Shown one piece after another: positions 33,881 to 46,279 of a stretch of 64,000 nucleotides of DNA. The position numbers and the translations under genes were made by a program. Position 1 is the stretch's first letter. Each line of letters opens with the position of its first letter. Source of the stretch: Trogon surrucura (lineage: Eukaryota > Chordata > Aves > Trogoniformes > Trogonidae); assembly GCA_020746105.1 (NCBI GenBank), contig CM036619.1:58763135-58827134 (forward strand), written 5' to 3'. The notes beneath the pieces are model-generated. The model saw only the letters and a list, made by a program, of their open reading frames with translations. It was not told the DNA's origin and searched no databases.

Positions 33881-36181
33881 GCTTGACCAGTCAGGACTCT
33901 GAGTCTTGTTTGAATCTCAGCATTACAAAATAAAAATATTAAACCTACACTCCCATACAGTTATGGAAACCAGTTTCCAAGTATCCTGTGGTTGCTATTA
34001 AATGCCTTTAAAACTAACCACGAATTCTAAATTTGTTTTCATTATCATGAAAACTTGCAATTGATAACTGAGATTCAAATGGAGTACTGAAATTATTTTC
34101 TGCTTTGGTTTTAGTTCAGCTACACTTAGGAATCTGAGGTATAGGTATTTGTCTTAGGATTATGCTTCATACTCAAAACTTCAATTCTTTTTAAAATCAA
34201 GTACGTGCTAATAACAGCATAAAAAAGGATGAAATTGAATAACTAACACTATCCTCATTGTGTGGGATTCTAAAATAAGTGTAAGAATGGCACTTATTCT
34301 CTAATACTTGCAAGAAATAGTATGACACCAAGAGTAGTAATTAGAAAGAGATGGTATAGAAATCATGTCAAGATGAGTCAACCATATTCATTTGGAAGAA
34401 TAAAATGTTATAGAAAAAAGAAATCCAGCAAAGCAGTATAGTAACTTATTAAGGGAAAATTGCTAGAGGGGTCTAGATAATGAGGAGAGGTAAAATCCAA
34501 TACTAGCGTAGTGCATGGTCTTGTTACACTTTGTCTTTTAGATTCTTTGGAAACCAATGATTATACTTTCTGGAAGTGGATCCATCACCCCCAAGGCAAC
34601 CTATTGTACATGAAGAAAACTATTCAGTGAGCAGCTGCAGTAGGACAGAGACTACATTTTCTATGCTAATCATTGTAATTGGACTATATATTTTCCTCAA
34701 TATTGCATTTTACCTCTGACTTTCCATTGCATTTGCATTTTATTCATTATTTCTTAAAACATCATTAGTAGGGAAAGAAATTTTTTGAAGATGTGATTAA
34801 GCATAACTTCAGAGATAAAATGTCCATTTTGTTTTCATAAGGATTTCAAGTAGGTCAGGTCCATAAACCAGCAAACTTAGCAAAGCAAACTTTGCTATGG
34901 CTAGGCTGTGTTTTCCTCAGCCCCTGAGATATCAGGATCCCACCTGCAAAGACAGGAATTCTGAAGAACTGCAGCTGATGAACTGGGAATGCTCCACCTT
35001 GCTTTCTAGTTTCTTCAGTGTTTCAGCAAGGAATCCATGAACAGTGGGGTCAGAAGTGGATACCGTAATGGAAAAAAACCCTAATATTTCCTCAGTCACC
35101 TTAAGGAGATCAATTAGATCTCTGAGTTAATTATCACTGAAGAATTTCAATACATTTTCTATGGGAGTTGAAGTAACACTACCCTCTTCAGTTTGAGAAC
35201 AAGAAAATTTAGGATCTGGACATAACACACTGCCATCACACAACTCATTTTGTAGTTTACTGAGCTATAGTAAATTCCTTTAATCTTTCATCACAATGGC
35301 ATTCTCATTAGGAAATAATGCTATGTTTGGTTTAACTAAAGATAACATTTTGGCATGCCTGTGGTGAGAGCAGTAACTGTATAAAATTGGTCCTTTTTGT
35401 TTAACAGCTCTGTGGTTCTGTGCTGTATCAGGCAACACTGAAATAATGTTATTGAAAGTCACTATATTGCTGGTTTTCTTTCTCTGCCTACTTTATCTCT
35501 TTACATTGAAAAGATAAAGAAAGAAAAACTGTATCTAAATTTTAAGCAGATTATGCATTTCTTCAGATCTGTTGAAATTCAAATGGAGCTTTCTAATTCA
35601 CATTAATTGCATCGATTAAAACACTTAGAAGGATCACAAATCATTAGCTACACGTACCAGACTACTCAAAATATTTCTCAGTAATGCAGATCAGCACATC
35701 TTTAGTCAAAATGTCAAGAAAAATACCAAAACTGATGTACTGAAAAAAAAATCTTACAAAATATTCTTGCATAATACATCACATCTAGTCTACAATAAAA
35801 TCATTAACCACTGTTCTGTTCCTCTGCTGTGAAGTGTAAATCACCCATAATGCTGACTTATTTTAAGTCAGTTTGCATATAAAGTGGAAAGAAAAGATTT
35901 GTGAAAGTCTATTGAGAATGAAAATAAACTCCTATCTATATCATTACTCATTTGATAGAATACATACATGTTTCAAGAGTGCATAAAATACAAAATCAAG
36001 GAGGTAGATATATCTAGGAATGACTTCTTATGATCTGTTTCTTATTTTATGTACATACTAAAATATAAGCTTTGCAAAACTCGTTGCTTTTAGATAATCT
36101 TGTAAGTACATAATTTCTTCACTAAAATAAAATATAGCTTTCATTTAGCCTGACAACGTTGGCTCAGGAATATGGAGTATT
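33881..36181. other. Unassigned DNA after CR1
   Basis: AT-rich, no recognised repeat or gene. The part near 35.5-35.8 kb has homeodomain-like TAATTG words and could be conserved non-coding DNA, but nothing in the sequence proves it. Confidence 0.5.
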
Positions 36182-36455
36182 AGCTTCAGTAAGAATGCAT
36201 TGGTTTCACCAGAAAATAAGGTTTCTTCGGTATCAGCCCTGGAGAAACATATTGGTTTCAGCTAAAATATATTGCCATGCTTTCACTAAAACATACAGAC
36301 ATTATAAAACTGTGTATTGGTTTGAGTAAAAATGTATTCTTTCCAATGGATTCATGAGGCTTTCAGCAAGAATGTATTGATTTCATTAAAATGTGTTGCT
36401 TGAGATAAACAAAAATTCAGTTAAAATGCATTGGTTTCTGTTAAAGCTCATTGAC
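36182..36455. repeat. Degenerate minisatellite, ~20-bp subunit
   Basis: Words of the form ATTGGTTTCA and TCAGYAARAATGYATTG alternate through the tract. ATTGGTTT or ATTGATTT begins at 36199, 36251, 36316, 36376 and 36430, spacing 52, 65, 60 and 54, with weaker half-repeats between them. The approximate subunit is GTTTCAGTAAAAATGYATTG (20 bases). Divergence between units is high, so the array is old. No transposon family was recognised. Confidence 0.7.
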
Positions 36456-37489
36456 CGAAGTGAAGAACACTATACACTGGTTTTGGGCAGCCTTAGGGTT
36501 TTTTAAACAGTGAGTGGAGAAGTACGTATCAGTAATTGTGAAGGTAATTGAAAACAAAATCTATTCCGTAACATCTAAAGATATAAATATGCTAAATAAA
36601 TTATATATTTATACCTGCATCTAATTTGCATCTGTTGCTAAACACAGAAATAAATATTCATACAGAAAAAGTATGACATTCTTTATTCTGATGAATACCT
36701 TCTAATCAGGTGTGGGGTGTAGGCTGTAATATTTTTTTAACCCCTTTAGTAATAATTTGTTTTCACATAACTGGTTTTTGACCAGTTTGCTTTAAATCAA
36801 GTTTGGCATTTTCTTGCTTCATTGACAACAGGCTCTTTCTGCCTTTTCAGCATTGCCAGGCATTGAATGACAATGGCATTTATATTAGGGAGCTCTCCTA
36901 TTGCCAATCTCCTAAATTATGAACAATATATTTGATTGCTGTGACACTTTTTTATTTTTTGAGAAGGGTAGCATTTTTCAGTATTTTTTGAGTAACTTTG
37001 TATTTTGCTCCAACTCATTTTATACAGAAATGAACCCATTGACTAAATGAAACTGGAATATGCCTGAATATAGCTGAACAATCCTTGTTACCTGAAGAAA
37101 ACTGCTGCCTAACTTTGGAGCATTATCCTTTCCCTACACTGACATAGAATTTACATGCGAAATGTGTTTGAATATACTTGAAGTGTAAATAATATGAATA
37201 AAGTTTCAGCTACTCAAAATTACTTCTGAAATTCAACGGAAGTAGTAATACTCATATTGGGCTCAACAAATAGTCTTGCATTAGTCTTGTTTCCAGCAAT
37301 AGGCAGTGACAAACACCTGAACATTGCTAGAACAGCCTCCAACAATTCATGCATAAGAGACTACCTGAGAGGAAGACGATGTCGTTTGATATTTCTTTGT
37401 GGATTCCCCCAATCATTTTGTACAAATGTTGCTGTAAAAGCTGCACTCATAGTACCCAGTGGCAAGTAGTTTCACAGCTGGTGTCCACC
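36456..37489. other. Unassigned DNA before ancient LINE remnant
   Basis: AT-rich with no recognised element. A good 3' splice-like site (CTTTCTGCCTTTTCAG) ends at 36850 without a clear donor. The 37.25-37.49 kb part may be a further eroded extension of the LINE remnant. Confidence 0.45.
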
Positions 37490-37860
37490 CCATGCAAAGA
37501 AGTGTCTTCTTTTGGGATGTTGGCTTGAACTTGCAGCTTGTTGTTTTTGTTACTTATGTGTCTTGTACTGGAAGAGATAATGAATAGTCGTTATCTTTTT
37601 TCCCCTGCTACTAACAGTTTTGCAGCTCCTTGCCACATGTGGCTTTTGCTGTCTCTTCTCTAGGAAGAGGAGACCTATTTTATTTAAACATTCCTCAAAC
37701 AAGAGTTTTTTCCTAGCTGTGGTTTTACTTGTTGCTCTACGTAGTTTTTCTTCTGCTACATCTTTTTTTGGTGACGTGGGGACCAGAACTGCACATTGCA
37801 CCCAAAATGCATTGGCACCATAGGTTTGTTCAGTATCTTAGCAAATCTTTTATTTTTTTT
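37490..37860 (-). mobile_element. Ancient CR1/L3-like LINE remnant, minus strand
   Basis: Plus-strand landmarks resemble the antisense of an old amniote CR1-type ORF2 C-terminus: TTGTACTGGAAGAGATAATG near 37564, TGTCTCTTCTCTAGGAAGAG near 37649, and GGGGACCAGAACTGCACAT near 37778. The minus-strand frame 37801-37550 keeps a fragment aligning to the RRAT....GLFSLEKR region: LRRATSK, then IGLLFLEKR. Divergence is far greater than in the other CR1 copies, so this is probably the oldest LINE sequence here. The edges are approximate. Confidence 0.65.
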
Positions 37861-40800
37861 TCTTGTGTAAACTCAGTCTTCTGCCTCTTGAAAAGAGATG
37901 AACCTACCTCTCAGTTTTCTAAATGTATTTTATTTTCAAATTCTTTCTCTCACACTACTTTGTAACACTGTAATACTACTGTAAACGCTTATGTTTTAGG
38001 TATCTCTTTTTATGTCTCTTGGTGGACCCAGAAAAATTAGATCTCACGCTGTGGTAGAAATGTTCCGGCTGCCTATCTGCAATGTGATAGTTATTGTCCT
38101 GTTCAAGTCTGCTGCAGCAAAATGATTGAACTGATTGTTTCACAAATCAATTTGGTTTATCAACACTTCTATGCATTGCTCTGATGTCAAGAGCCAGCAA
38201 CTCGCTGTTTAAGAAAGTATTTTGTCAGCCTTCTCAAAAGAATGAGTCGATACTTGCTGCTCTTAATTCCTTAGACCCTGGTTTTGTACAAAGCCTTTGG
38301 AGACTGGGAAGTGCGATATGTAACTTGTGAGAGGAAAACACTATATATGTGGAAGATGCCAGAAGAGATTTCCCGTGTGTTGTATCACATGGGATCTGTG
38401 AAGACAGACTGAATTGACAATATGAACATTATAGCAGCAGAGCAAAAGCAGTGCCTGGAAAGGGCAGTGCTGAAGGGTGCAATTTCAAGCTTGGTTTCTG
38501 ACTATCACCGGACCCGCTGCCTGCTGAGCCATCAGCTATGCAGAGAACATCCCAGTCGTAGGAATTCACATTGCAAGTTTAGCAAAAGCTTGACTGCTGT
38601 CACTGTTGACCTGCACAACTCGATGCTCCTTTCTTCTCAGGATTATTTTATCTAGTGAAAAAATATATTCATTTTATTTATTAATGTTATTTATACATTG
38701 CTCTAAACTGTTGCAATCTAAATACTTGTGGCTAAGCAACCAGCTACAGCTTGCCTTAACACCAAGGCATACCACTCTTCTTGTTTAAGAAAGTGAAAGC
38801 TTTCACCAGAACCCACATATTTTTCCCAGTAAATGAAAGATGACACTCCAGTGCTTTATAGACTGGTTAGACGAGCTTAGATTCAAGGACTAAAGTGCAG
38901 AAATACACACAAGATATTTTCCCCATAAAAGCTACTTTTGCCAGTCTGAATAACCCTCATTCTCAAGTTTTTCTTACAGTAATAGTCAGCCCAACTTACA
39001 GATCAAACCAGAATGAGTGTTTGCTAGGCCATCAAATGCAGTAAAGCTCTGACTCAGAGCAGCTTTTCATTTATGGAAGCATTGCAGGTAACTGCTTTGA
39101 AGTACATTTACAATTCTACTTTGAATGTGAATACCCTTGCACCAGAACTTTGCTATTTTCCTGAGAACTAAATGTTCTTAGACATTTTTTACTGTGCTTT
39201 TTATTGTTGAAGGGTACATGACACCAAATCAGCATGACGAGCTCCAGAATTGTTTGCATTGCAGGTGTCCATATAGCATTGTCAGTGCTTGATACTATCT
39301 CTCTGTAGACCTCTTTGAAGCTAGCATTTCTATTTTACTCAGGTATTAGCAACTGTAAAATGGTGCTCCAAAATTGATGGAAATAGTAGCTACCAAAATA
39401 AGTTCAGATGAAACAAGTTGTAATCAAATCCACCTTTCTCTGCAAAAAAAAATTAAGCTACACCTCTTGAGACCCTATTTGTATGTTGTTTCATTACTTA
39501 GAAAGTCCATAGTTCTGTTTTTCTTAGTAGAACATACAACTTTGTGGAAGGAACCGGAAAGTGAAGTCTAGCAACTGAAATGATACCCCTTTCATGTTAT
39601 TGTATGAAAATCCTTCTGCAAGTATACATAGTTTCTGGACAAACGAAAGCACAGGAACTACTTAAAATATCAAGTTCATTCAATCCTACAATTGCTTTAA
39701 AATATGAACTACTTTGACAGTTTGTAATTAGTTATGTAATCTCCTAGGGAAAAAAAAACCACAGAAGATCTAAATATCTGGTGGGTAGCAAATTGAGGTG
39801 TAGAATTTGTGAACTAGCACATACAAAGAAAGGATGGAAAATGAAATACAGTAGGATGATCTTACCTTGAACAGTGCTTTCAACTTTCAGCACCCTAGCA
39901 AAATGGACTTACACAAAGAAGGAGATTCAATAATAATTTTTAAGGGGGAAAGGGATTCTTCAGAGAAGGTATTAATCAGATACAATAATTGTCTAAGAAG
40001 CTGGAAAGCAGACAAAGCTTTAGAAAAGTAAGAGACTGATTAAGGATAGCCAGTCATGTATATTATATACCTCTTTGTTAACAATTAAAAAAAAAGTGGC
40101 TCAACCGAAATAAGGGAAAGCTTTTTTTTTTGCCTAAAGAAAAAGATCATTCTGGAAAATATACTTACTGAATCACAATTAATCTTGTCAAATTTTTTTG
40201 TCAGAAACGCTGAAGGAAGTAACATCACAAGGCTCAAATCACAGGTATCAATAGAGCAAGTATGAACACAAACTTCCTTTTCACTGCTTATTCAAGGCTA
40301 TAAACAGGAAGGGCCTCCTGTCCCATGGTCCAGGACCAACCACATCACCAACTGAAGAAGAGGGTTTCCTCTTCCAGCAAAGGATCTCACAGGAGGTCAG
40401 CTCTACAACACATTTGTCCCTCTCTTGTTCCCTCTTCATGTGAAGCTTTCGTATGACTGCAGCTGTGCACAAAGACACTGCAGTAGATCAAGTTTATAGA
40501 TCAAGCCTCGTACTTGCTAATTCTTATTAAAGAAAACTAAGAGCACACAGCTGTAAAAGAACTTTATTATTAATTGTTAAAGTATTCCCCAGAGGGCCAA
40601 CTTCTATGAGCAGAACCCCACCGCAGAGAAGGAAAACCAATTTGAAACTTCACAGAGACATTAGGTGTCTTTGGCCTTGGAGAAAGCACAAAGTCCAATT
40701 GTGGGGCACTGGGAGAAAAATCAAGCAAGATTTACATTGCTTTGCACAGTCAGTGATATATGGGAAAAATGACTCTGTGCCATGAAACAGTTTTGCATTC

Positions 40801-41653
40801 TAATAACAGATACTGAGTGATAAGAAACATGTGACAGAAAAGAGAATAATAAATATAATAGTAATAATAGTGCTTACAAGCCCTTAAAAATAGAAACACC
40901 CCTCCCCGTTAAGTGAGGAGCAGCATTGAAGAGAGATTTTATTTCTTTATTGAATGATGACAGATTGTCTCTCTTTACTGTAAAGTACTCTACTTACATT
41001 TCTCCCTGGCTACATTTAAACTCTTCCTTGTCTGAAGTCTTTGTACAGCTTTTATCTGAAGTAGTAAAACAGAATGACCCTTCTCTTGCTAAGCGGAAAC
41101 TCATACTGCAGTGCAATCATTAACCAGAATGCACTGTTGCTCATTTCACACCTAGATGTCTTAAACAGAAGAGGAATTAAATCATGTTTCCACATCGACT
41201 ACTGATATTTATATTTCAGTGCTGAAGGAATATGAAGACTGAATACATTTACAGTCTCTGTTATCCACTGACTGAATATTTTCCTCAGGGAAAAAGAAAA
41301 AAGGTCTGGATCACAATTCCACTCTTTTAAAGAGCTCCCCTGTAAGTCCCTAGACAGTGTTTCAAATTCTAGCAATTCATCTGAAAGAACAACTGCTTGG
41401 TTGTATAAAGTGTGGTAGACAACTGGTCTCTGTAGTCTTCAGATGAAAAGGGCATAAACAGATTAAGGATTTCAGATAGTATTTATTGGAAAGTAAATCT
41501 TATTTGTTCTTTTCTCCAATGAAAAAGAGGATGTTGTACTATTTTATATTGCAAAGTTTATTTGGTGACTAGTGTTTCTCATGAAATGGTAAATTATATT
41601 ATGTATGGTGTGATTCGTCCATCCAAAACACCACTCACAATGTCATAATAAGA
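37861..41653. other. Unassigned DNA
   Basis: About 3.8 kb with no recognised gene or transposon. It has a small AAT/ATA-rich tract at 40845-40870. Short open frames (up to 77 codons at 38422-38655) lack any domain. Confidence 0.5.
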
Positions 41654-42598
41654 ACAGCCCACTTTAGCAAAGCTTTTGATACTGTCCCTCACAGTATCCT
41701 TCTGAACACAATGTCCAGCGTACAGCTAGACATGTACACATTGTGATGATTGAACAATTGATGGAAGGGTCAGGCTCAAAGAGCTGTAGCAAATGGGTAA
41801 CATCTGGCTGGTGCCCAGTCACTAGTGGTGTTCCCCAAGGGTTCAGTATGAGAGATGGTTCTCTTCAATGTTTTTCCCAGTGACCTGGACACAGGAGTTA
41901 AATCCCACTAAGCAAATTTACCCATATTACTAAATTCAGAGGACCTATTGATTCACTAAATGATGGAGAGGTTTTAGAGATCTTGATAGATTAGAGCACT
42001 GAGCAACCACATGAAATTTAACAAGGACAAATGCCTGATACAGTGTCGTCCAGCAGATGTGCACATGGCACAGCTAGCGATGGTCAGAAGAATTGGTTGT
42101 CCCACTATACCTCGGCACTAGTGCAGCCTCACCTTGAGCACTGTGTACCATTTAGGACAGTCTAAGAAGGATATAGAAACATTAAAATGTGTACAAAAGA
42201 GGGCAACAAAAATCGTGAAAGAAATAGATTTCAAGACTTAAGAATGGTTGCAGATACTTGGTTTGTTCAGGTTAGAAAAGAGGAAACTGAGGGGTGACTA
42301 CATTATTGTCTATAACTTCTGCATGAGAGCAAGCAGAGAGGTGATGATGTCTGGTGACAGGATGTGAATGAACAGCTCACAGGAGAAGATTAGATCAGAT
42401 ATTAAGAAAAAGTTTTCTGAAACACTGGAACAAGCTCCACAGAGAAGTGATCATAGCCCCAAATCTGTTGTTCAGGAAGTGTTTGGACAATGCTCTTAAG
42501 ATACATGGTTTAACTTCTAGGTTGCCCTGCATGGAGTTGCACTCGATGTTCCTCATGATTCCCTTACAAATCAGATATTCTATGGTTCTATGATTCTA
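41654..42598 (+). mobile_element. Old CR1 LINE, 3' half, plus strand
   Basis: The copy begins with the nucleotide remains of the KAFDTVPHSIL motif (AGCAAAGCTTTTGATACTG from 41658) and includes AGTGGTGTTCCCCAAGG near 41824, the VPQG motif. It continues through GTACAAAAGAGGGCAACAAA near 42191, the QRRATK motif, and AGGTTAGAAAAGAGGAAACT near 42269, the LEKRK motif. It ends in GATATTCTATGGTTCTATGA (42572-42591). Many indels leave no usable frame. The RT catalytic FADD box is damaged near 41915-41940. The 3' UTR differs from the 13.9 kb copy, so it is another, older subfamily. Confidence 0.88.
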
Positions 42599-42603
42599 AT
42601 TTA

Positions 42604-42608
42604 CCTGG
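42604..42608. repeat. Left target-site duplication of the 42.6 kb LTR
   Basis: CCTGG precedes the LTR. CCTAG at 43297-43301 follows it. Four of five bases match. Confidence 0.65.
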
Positions 42609-43296
42609 TGTCAACGTTTAGGGCTGGGATGGCCACTATCTGTGATTCCCCTCCCCCAGGTGAGGATAACAGGGGAACCAGGGAGAAAGACTTTAAAGTT
42701 GAGGAGAAAAAAGCCTTGAACCACTTTAATGAAAAAGAAAATAATAGTAAAAGTAACATGAAAATGTCAAACTATGTACATGTGTATATACAAGTACACA
42801 AATATGCTCAAAGATACAAGAGAAGATGTTAATCTGGGATCCTCTTGATAACAATTAAGTCTTGAGTAGAAAAACAAACAAAAAAAAGTACCAGACTGGA
42901 CTTGGGAGCACCCAAGCCCAGAGTCCTGCTGACAGTCCAAAAAACAGAAGAGGAGTCATGCCTCTCCCACCCAGGGAAGCAGGGGAAGAAAAACCTGTTC
43001 TGTCAAACAGTGCTCCTCTGCAGCGTGATTACAGGAGTCAGGAACAACAGCTGCCCACAGAGAGCTGGTGAAGAGCCAAGAGCAATCCTTCTAGCACAGT
43101 AAGCACAAAAGCCTCAGGGTTTTCCTTAGGGGCCCTTATATCCTGAGCACATGGGAAGGAACACTGTGATTGGTCCATGCAGGTCACCTGACCCAACCTC
43201 TCCTCCACATAGGCACAGCTGCTTCGCCTCCCTGATTGGGATTGCTGCATGGACTGGGAACCCCTAAATTTGTTCTGGTGCTCTCAAATCAGGACA
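42609..43296 (-). mobile_element. Solo LTR, avian ERVL-like, minus strand, 688 bp
   Basis: Read on the minus strand it starts TGTCCTGATTTGAG (43296 downwards) and ends CGTTGACA at 42609, again TG...CA with inverted termini. A TATA box GATATAAGG corresponds to plus-strand 43134-43142, and ATTAAAG to plus-strand CTTTAAT at 42723-42729, both consistent with minus orientation. The 5-bp flanks CCTGG/CCTAG are a near-perfect target duplication. It inserted 10 bp beyond the octamer tail of the CR1 at 41654-42598. There is no viral coding region beside it. Open frames inside (60-80 codons) are not retroviral. Confidence 0.85.
43136..43142 (-). promoter_or_regulatory. LTR TATA box (minus strand)
   Basis: Plus-strand TTATATC is GATATAA on the minus strand. 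It lies about 155 bp inside the LTR start, a plausible promoter position. Activity is inferred. Confidence 0.55.
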
Positions 43297-43301
43297 CCTA
43301 G

Positions 43302-46279
43302 GAATCCAAAATCTACTGCATATAGACCTTTCTTCAAGCATATAATTATGATTCAGATTTACGAAAGTCTCTGAAATAATTTTCAACCTCATCTGTTTTT
43401 CTTCAGGTATCCATTAATCTTTGGAAACATAGATTTCATCCACATTTCTGTGTTTTGAAGAGAGATCAGAGTTGTAAGATGCTGCTTGATATCTTAAAAG
43501 GACTGATTTTCAGAAATACTGAATATCTGTTCTTAGAATATCTACCCATAGAACATTATCTTGTGAAGAGTGTCATACTGGGTAGCCAAAAATTCTCACT
43601 CTTAATGTCAAAGAGCAACCTTTCTGTATTGCACTGAAAAGCATGACTATTTGAGAACAAATAAAATAGGAAAGGAAAAAGATATAGCATGAAATGTTTA
43701 TTTCTCTTATGATTTTTAAAATTATAACAAGTATGTCTTTTCATCTATTTTTTGTAATATGGAGTTTTCCCTTAAAAATCATAAAATATCATGGTAAAAT
43801 AGTTTAGCTTCAACAGTCTTTTTTTTATGAATATTTTCCTGATGAATCCAAAGCAAGTCTCTCAATTTACACCAAATAACGTCTGTTAGGTTTAATGAAA
43901 TGAATCCTTCATGGATATTAGAAGGGCACAGCAAGGACATTTATTCTCCTGAATGTGACATGGCTGCATAGAATTGAGTCTCTGTTTTTTTAGTTAGAGT
44001 GGTCATAGGAGGGGGAACAAAGGCCTAAAAGTGTAGTTGTGCTCTTTGCACTGTGTGCTGTCCACTGACCTGCTTTGACTCTTGGTGTATATCATGAGGC
44101 TCTAGTGCCACCCTGCTTTGTGATGGGCTTGGGCAACAGAGACTCACCTGTTCAATGCATACTGCACCTTGCAACATCTGTTCTCATCTGTGGACCTCTG
44201 TAGATCTCAGCTGTGGGGAAATCTTCATCAGCAGTCTCCTCAGGATTCACTCAGAATAGGTTGGGGTTCCTGGTCAATAATTTCAGTAGCATTAGGTAAT
44301 TCTGAACTAAAGTATTATGGAAGAATGTGTCTAGCATTTTTAAAATAAGGATTATTTTTCAAACAGGAAATAAAAGCACAGCAATAAAAAGGCAAAATAT
44401 CCCATAAAACCCTGGAATGCACCCTGCTGCTGACTTTACACAAACATACAAAGTGTATTAAAATATTAATGTGGGATTAGGTGATACAAATAATAGGTCA
44501 TGTTGAAAAAACATTAAAGAGATTACAGGACATGTCTATGGAATTGTTGAGCTTAATAGCTATAGTTGTAAATTAAAAGCCCTAACTGTGAGATACAGGC
44601 ACACACAGAGGGTCTGTTTGTCCATTTTATCTTAGGCACAGCTATGACCCCTCAGAAAATCCTTATAATCTACATCTGAATTTCTAAGATTTCTTAATAA
44701 ATTTCTTATGATGCAAAAATAAAATATCCATATATTTTAATTAAAAATGTGGTATTTTTCTAAGTCAGGAAAGAAATTATGCCAATCATCATCTTCTTTC
44801 CAAAAGCTTGGTCAGGTCACATTGTGACTCATTTCACATGCATTTCACTAATAAGAGAAACATAAATGCCTCAGAAATCGAGGGAAGTAACTTCTTTGTT
44901 CTGCTGAACTAACGCTGTCAAGCTGCTGAAAGCTCTATAGGTAAAATAAGATAATCAACAAATAATCTGCCTTATTCTTTTTTTTTATAAATTCCACTGA
45001 AGCCTTTTGTGTAGGTGAATTCCTATTTAATTTTTAAGAACACTTACTGCTAATAATTACCTTAAAGCTCTTCAATTACCCACACCTTTCAAAAATCGCT
45101 CCAGCATCTGTTTACTTTCTCAGACTTCCCCTCCTTCTCAGTCTCGTCAAGAGAAACCAAACAATTGCACTAAGCATTTATCCCTGTCACTCAGAGGAGA
45201 AACACATGGAGTAGAAAAGCCTTTATACTGAATTGCAGTGACAATCAATTTTATATTCCTGCCTCGGCACCCTGGCATGCAGTTGTGTTCACTGATCTGC
45301 TGCTCCAATTTTGTTTCTTCTTTGCCTGCCCACGGAACCACCAGCTGGTACTAACACAACCAGCTGCTCTGTGCAGCTCTGCTTTTGAATACATGATACA
45401 CTAAGAAAATAAATGAAGTGACACGCTAAAAGTTTTGGTCTGTATAACCCAGAATATGAAACCACAACAATATTGGTACATTCACCTATTATAACATTCA
45501 AGCTTTGCTGCCCCTCATCAGCCTCTGAACAGTCTATTTCCATGGCTATTCAAAAGGTTAAGAGCTGGGACAGATTCAGTGATTTAACATACTTATTAAA
45601 ATCTAGAAACTGTATTGAAACTGCCATGCTGCCTAACTGCTATAAACTATCACAGTGTGCTCCAGAAACACTTGTATTTCAGTGGTAACCCAATAGAACT
45701 TAGCTAGTCATGTAGTCTAAAAACACCCTTGCATTCTCCTGTGTGAAGGATCAGTCTTTATATCCTACAACAGTGTCTCTGTATTTAAAACTGCATTAAG
45801 GAATAAGCTTTATGGAATTTAGCAAATGTAGAATTAAGGCTGCATGGATGAGTTTATTTTGACCTGTGAACTTAGTCATATGAAATATTTTTGCAGGACT
45901 GTACCCTGTATTTTATATATTAGATAAGTAGGGAATAAACAGGTGAGATAAAGACAGGTAAAATTGCAAACTGGTTGCCTAATTGCCTTCAGTGCGTGGG
46001 CTGCTCTCTCCAGCACATCCTGAGCATTTTCTGAGAACTTCTTGACAGCATATGCTTTTTGGTTACCCTTTTGTATTGATAAGCGGTTATTTCTCTACTT
46101 TCTGTCTACATGGGCCTGATCCAAAAACACAGCACATCCCAAGAGCCATTCAGGAAAAGAGACTACAAAAGGGATTGTTCGGCACATTACCTTATGTACA
46201 ACACCAGATTCAGTGCACTCTTCTCTCACCGTTATTCTGCTCTTACCACTTCATCCCAAGTGCTCAGTACTCTCTTTAC
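43302..46279. other. Unassigned AT-rich DNA
   Basis: About 3 kb without a recognised gene or transposon. Open frames are short and domain-less. Confidence 0.5.
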
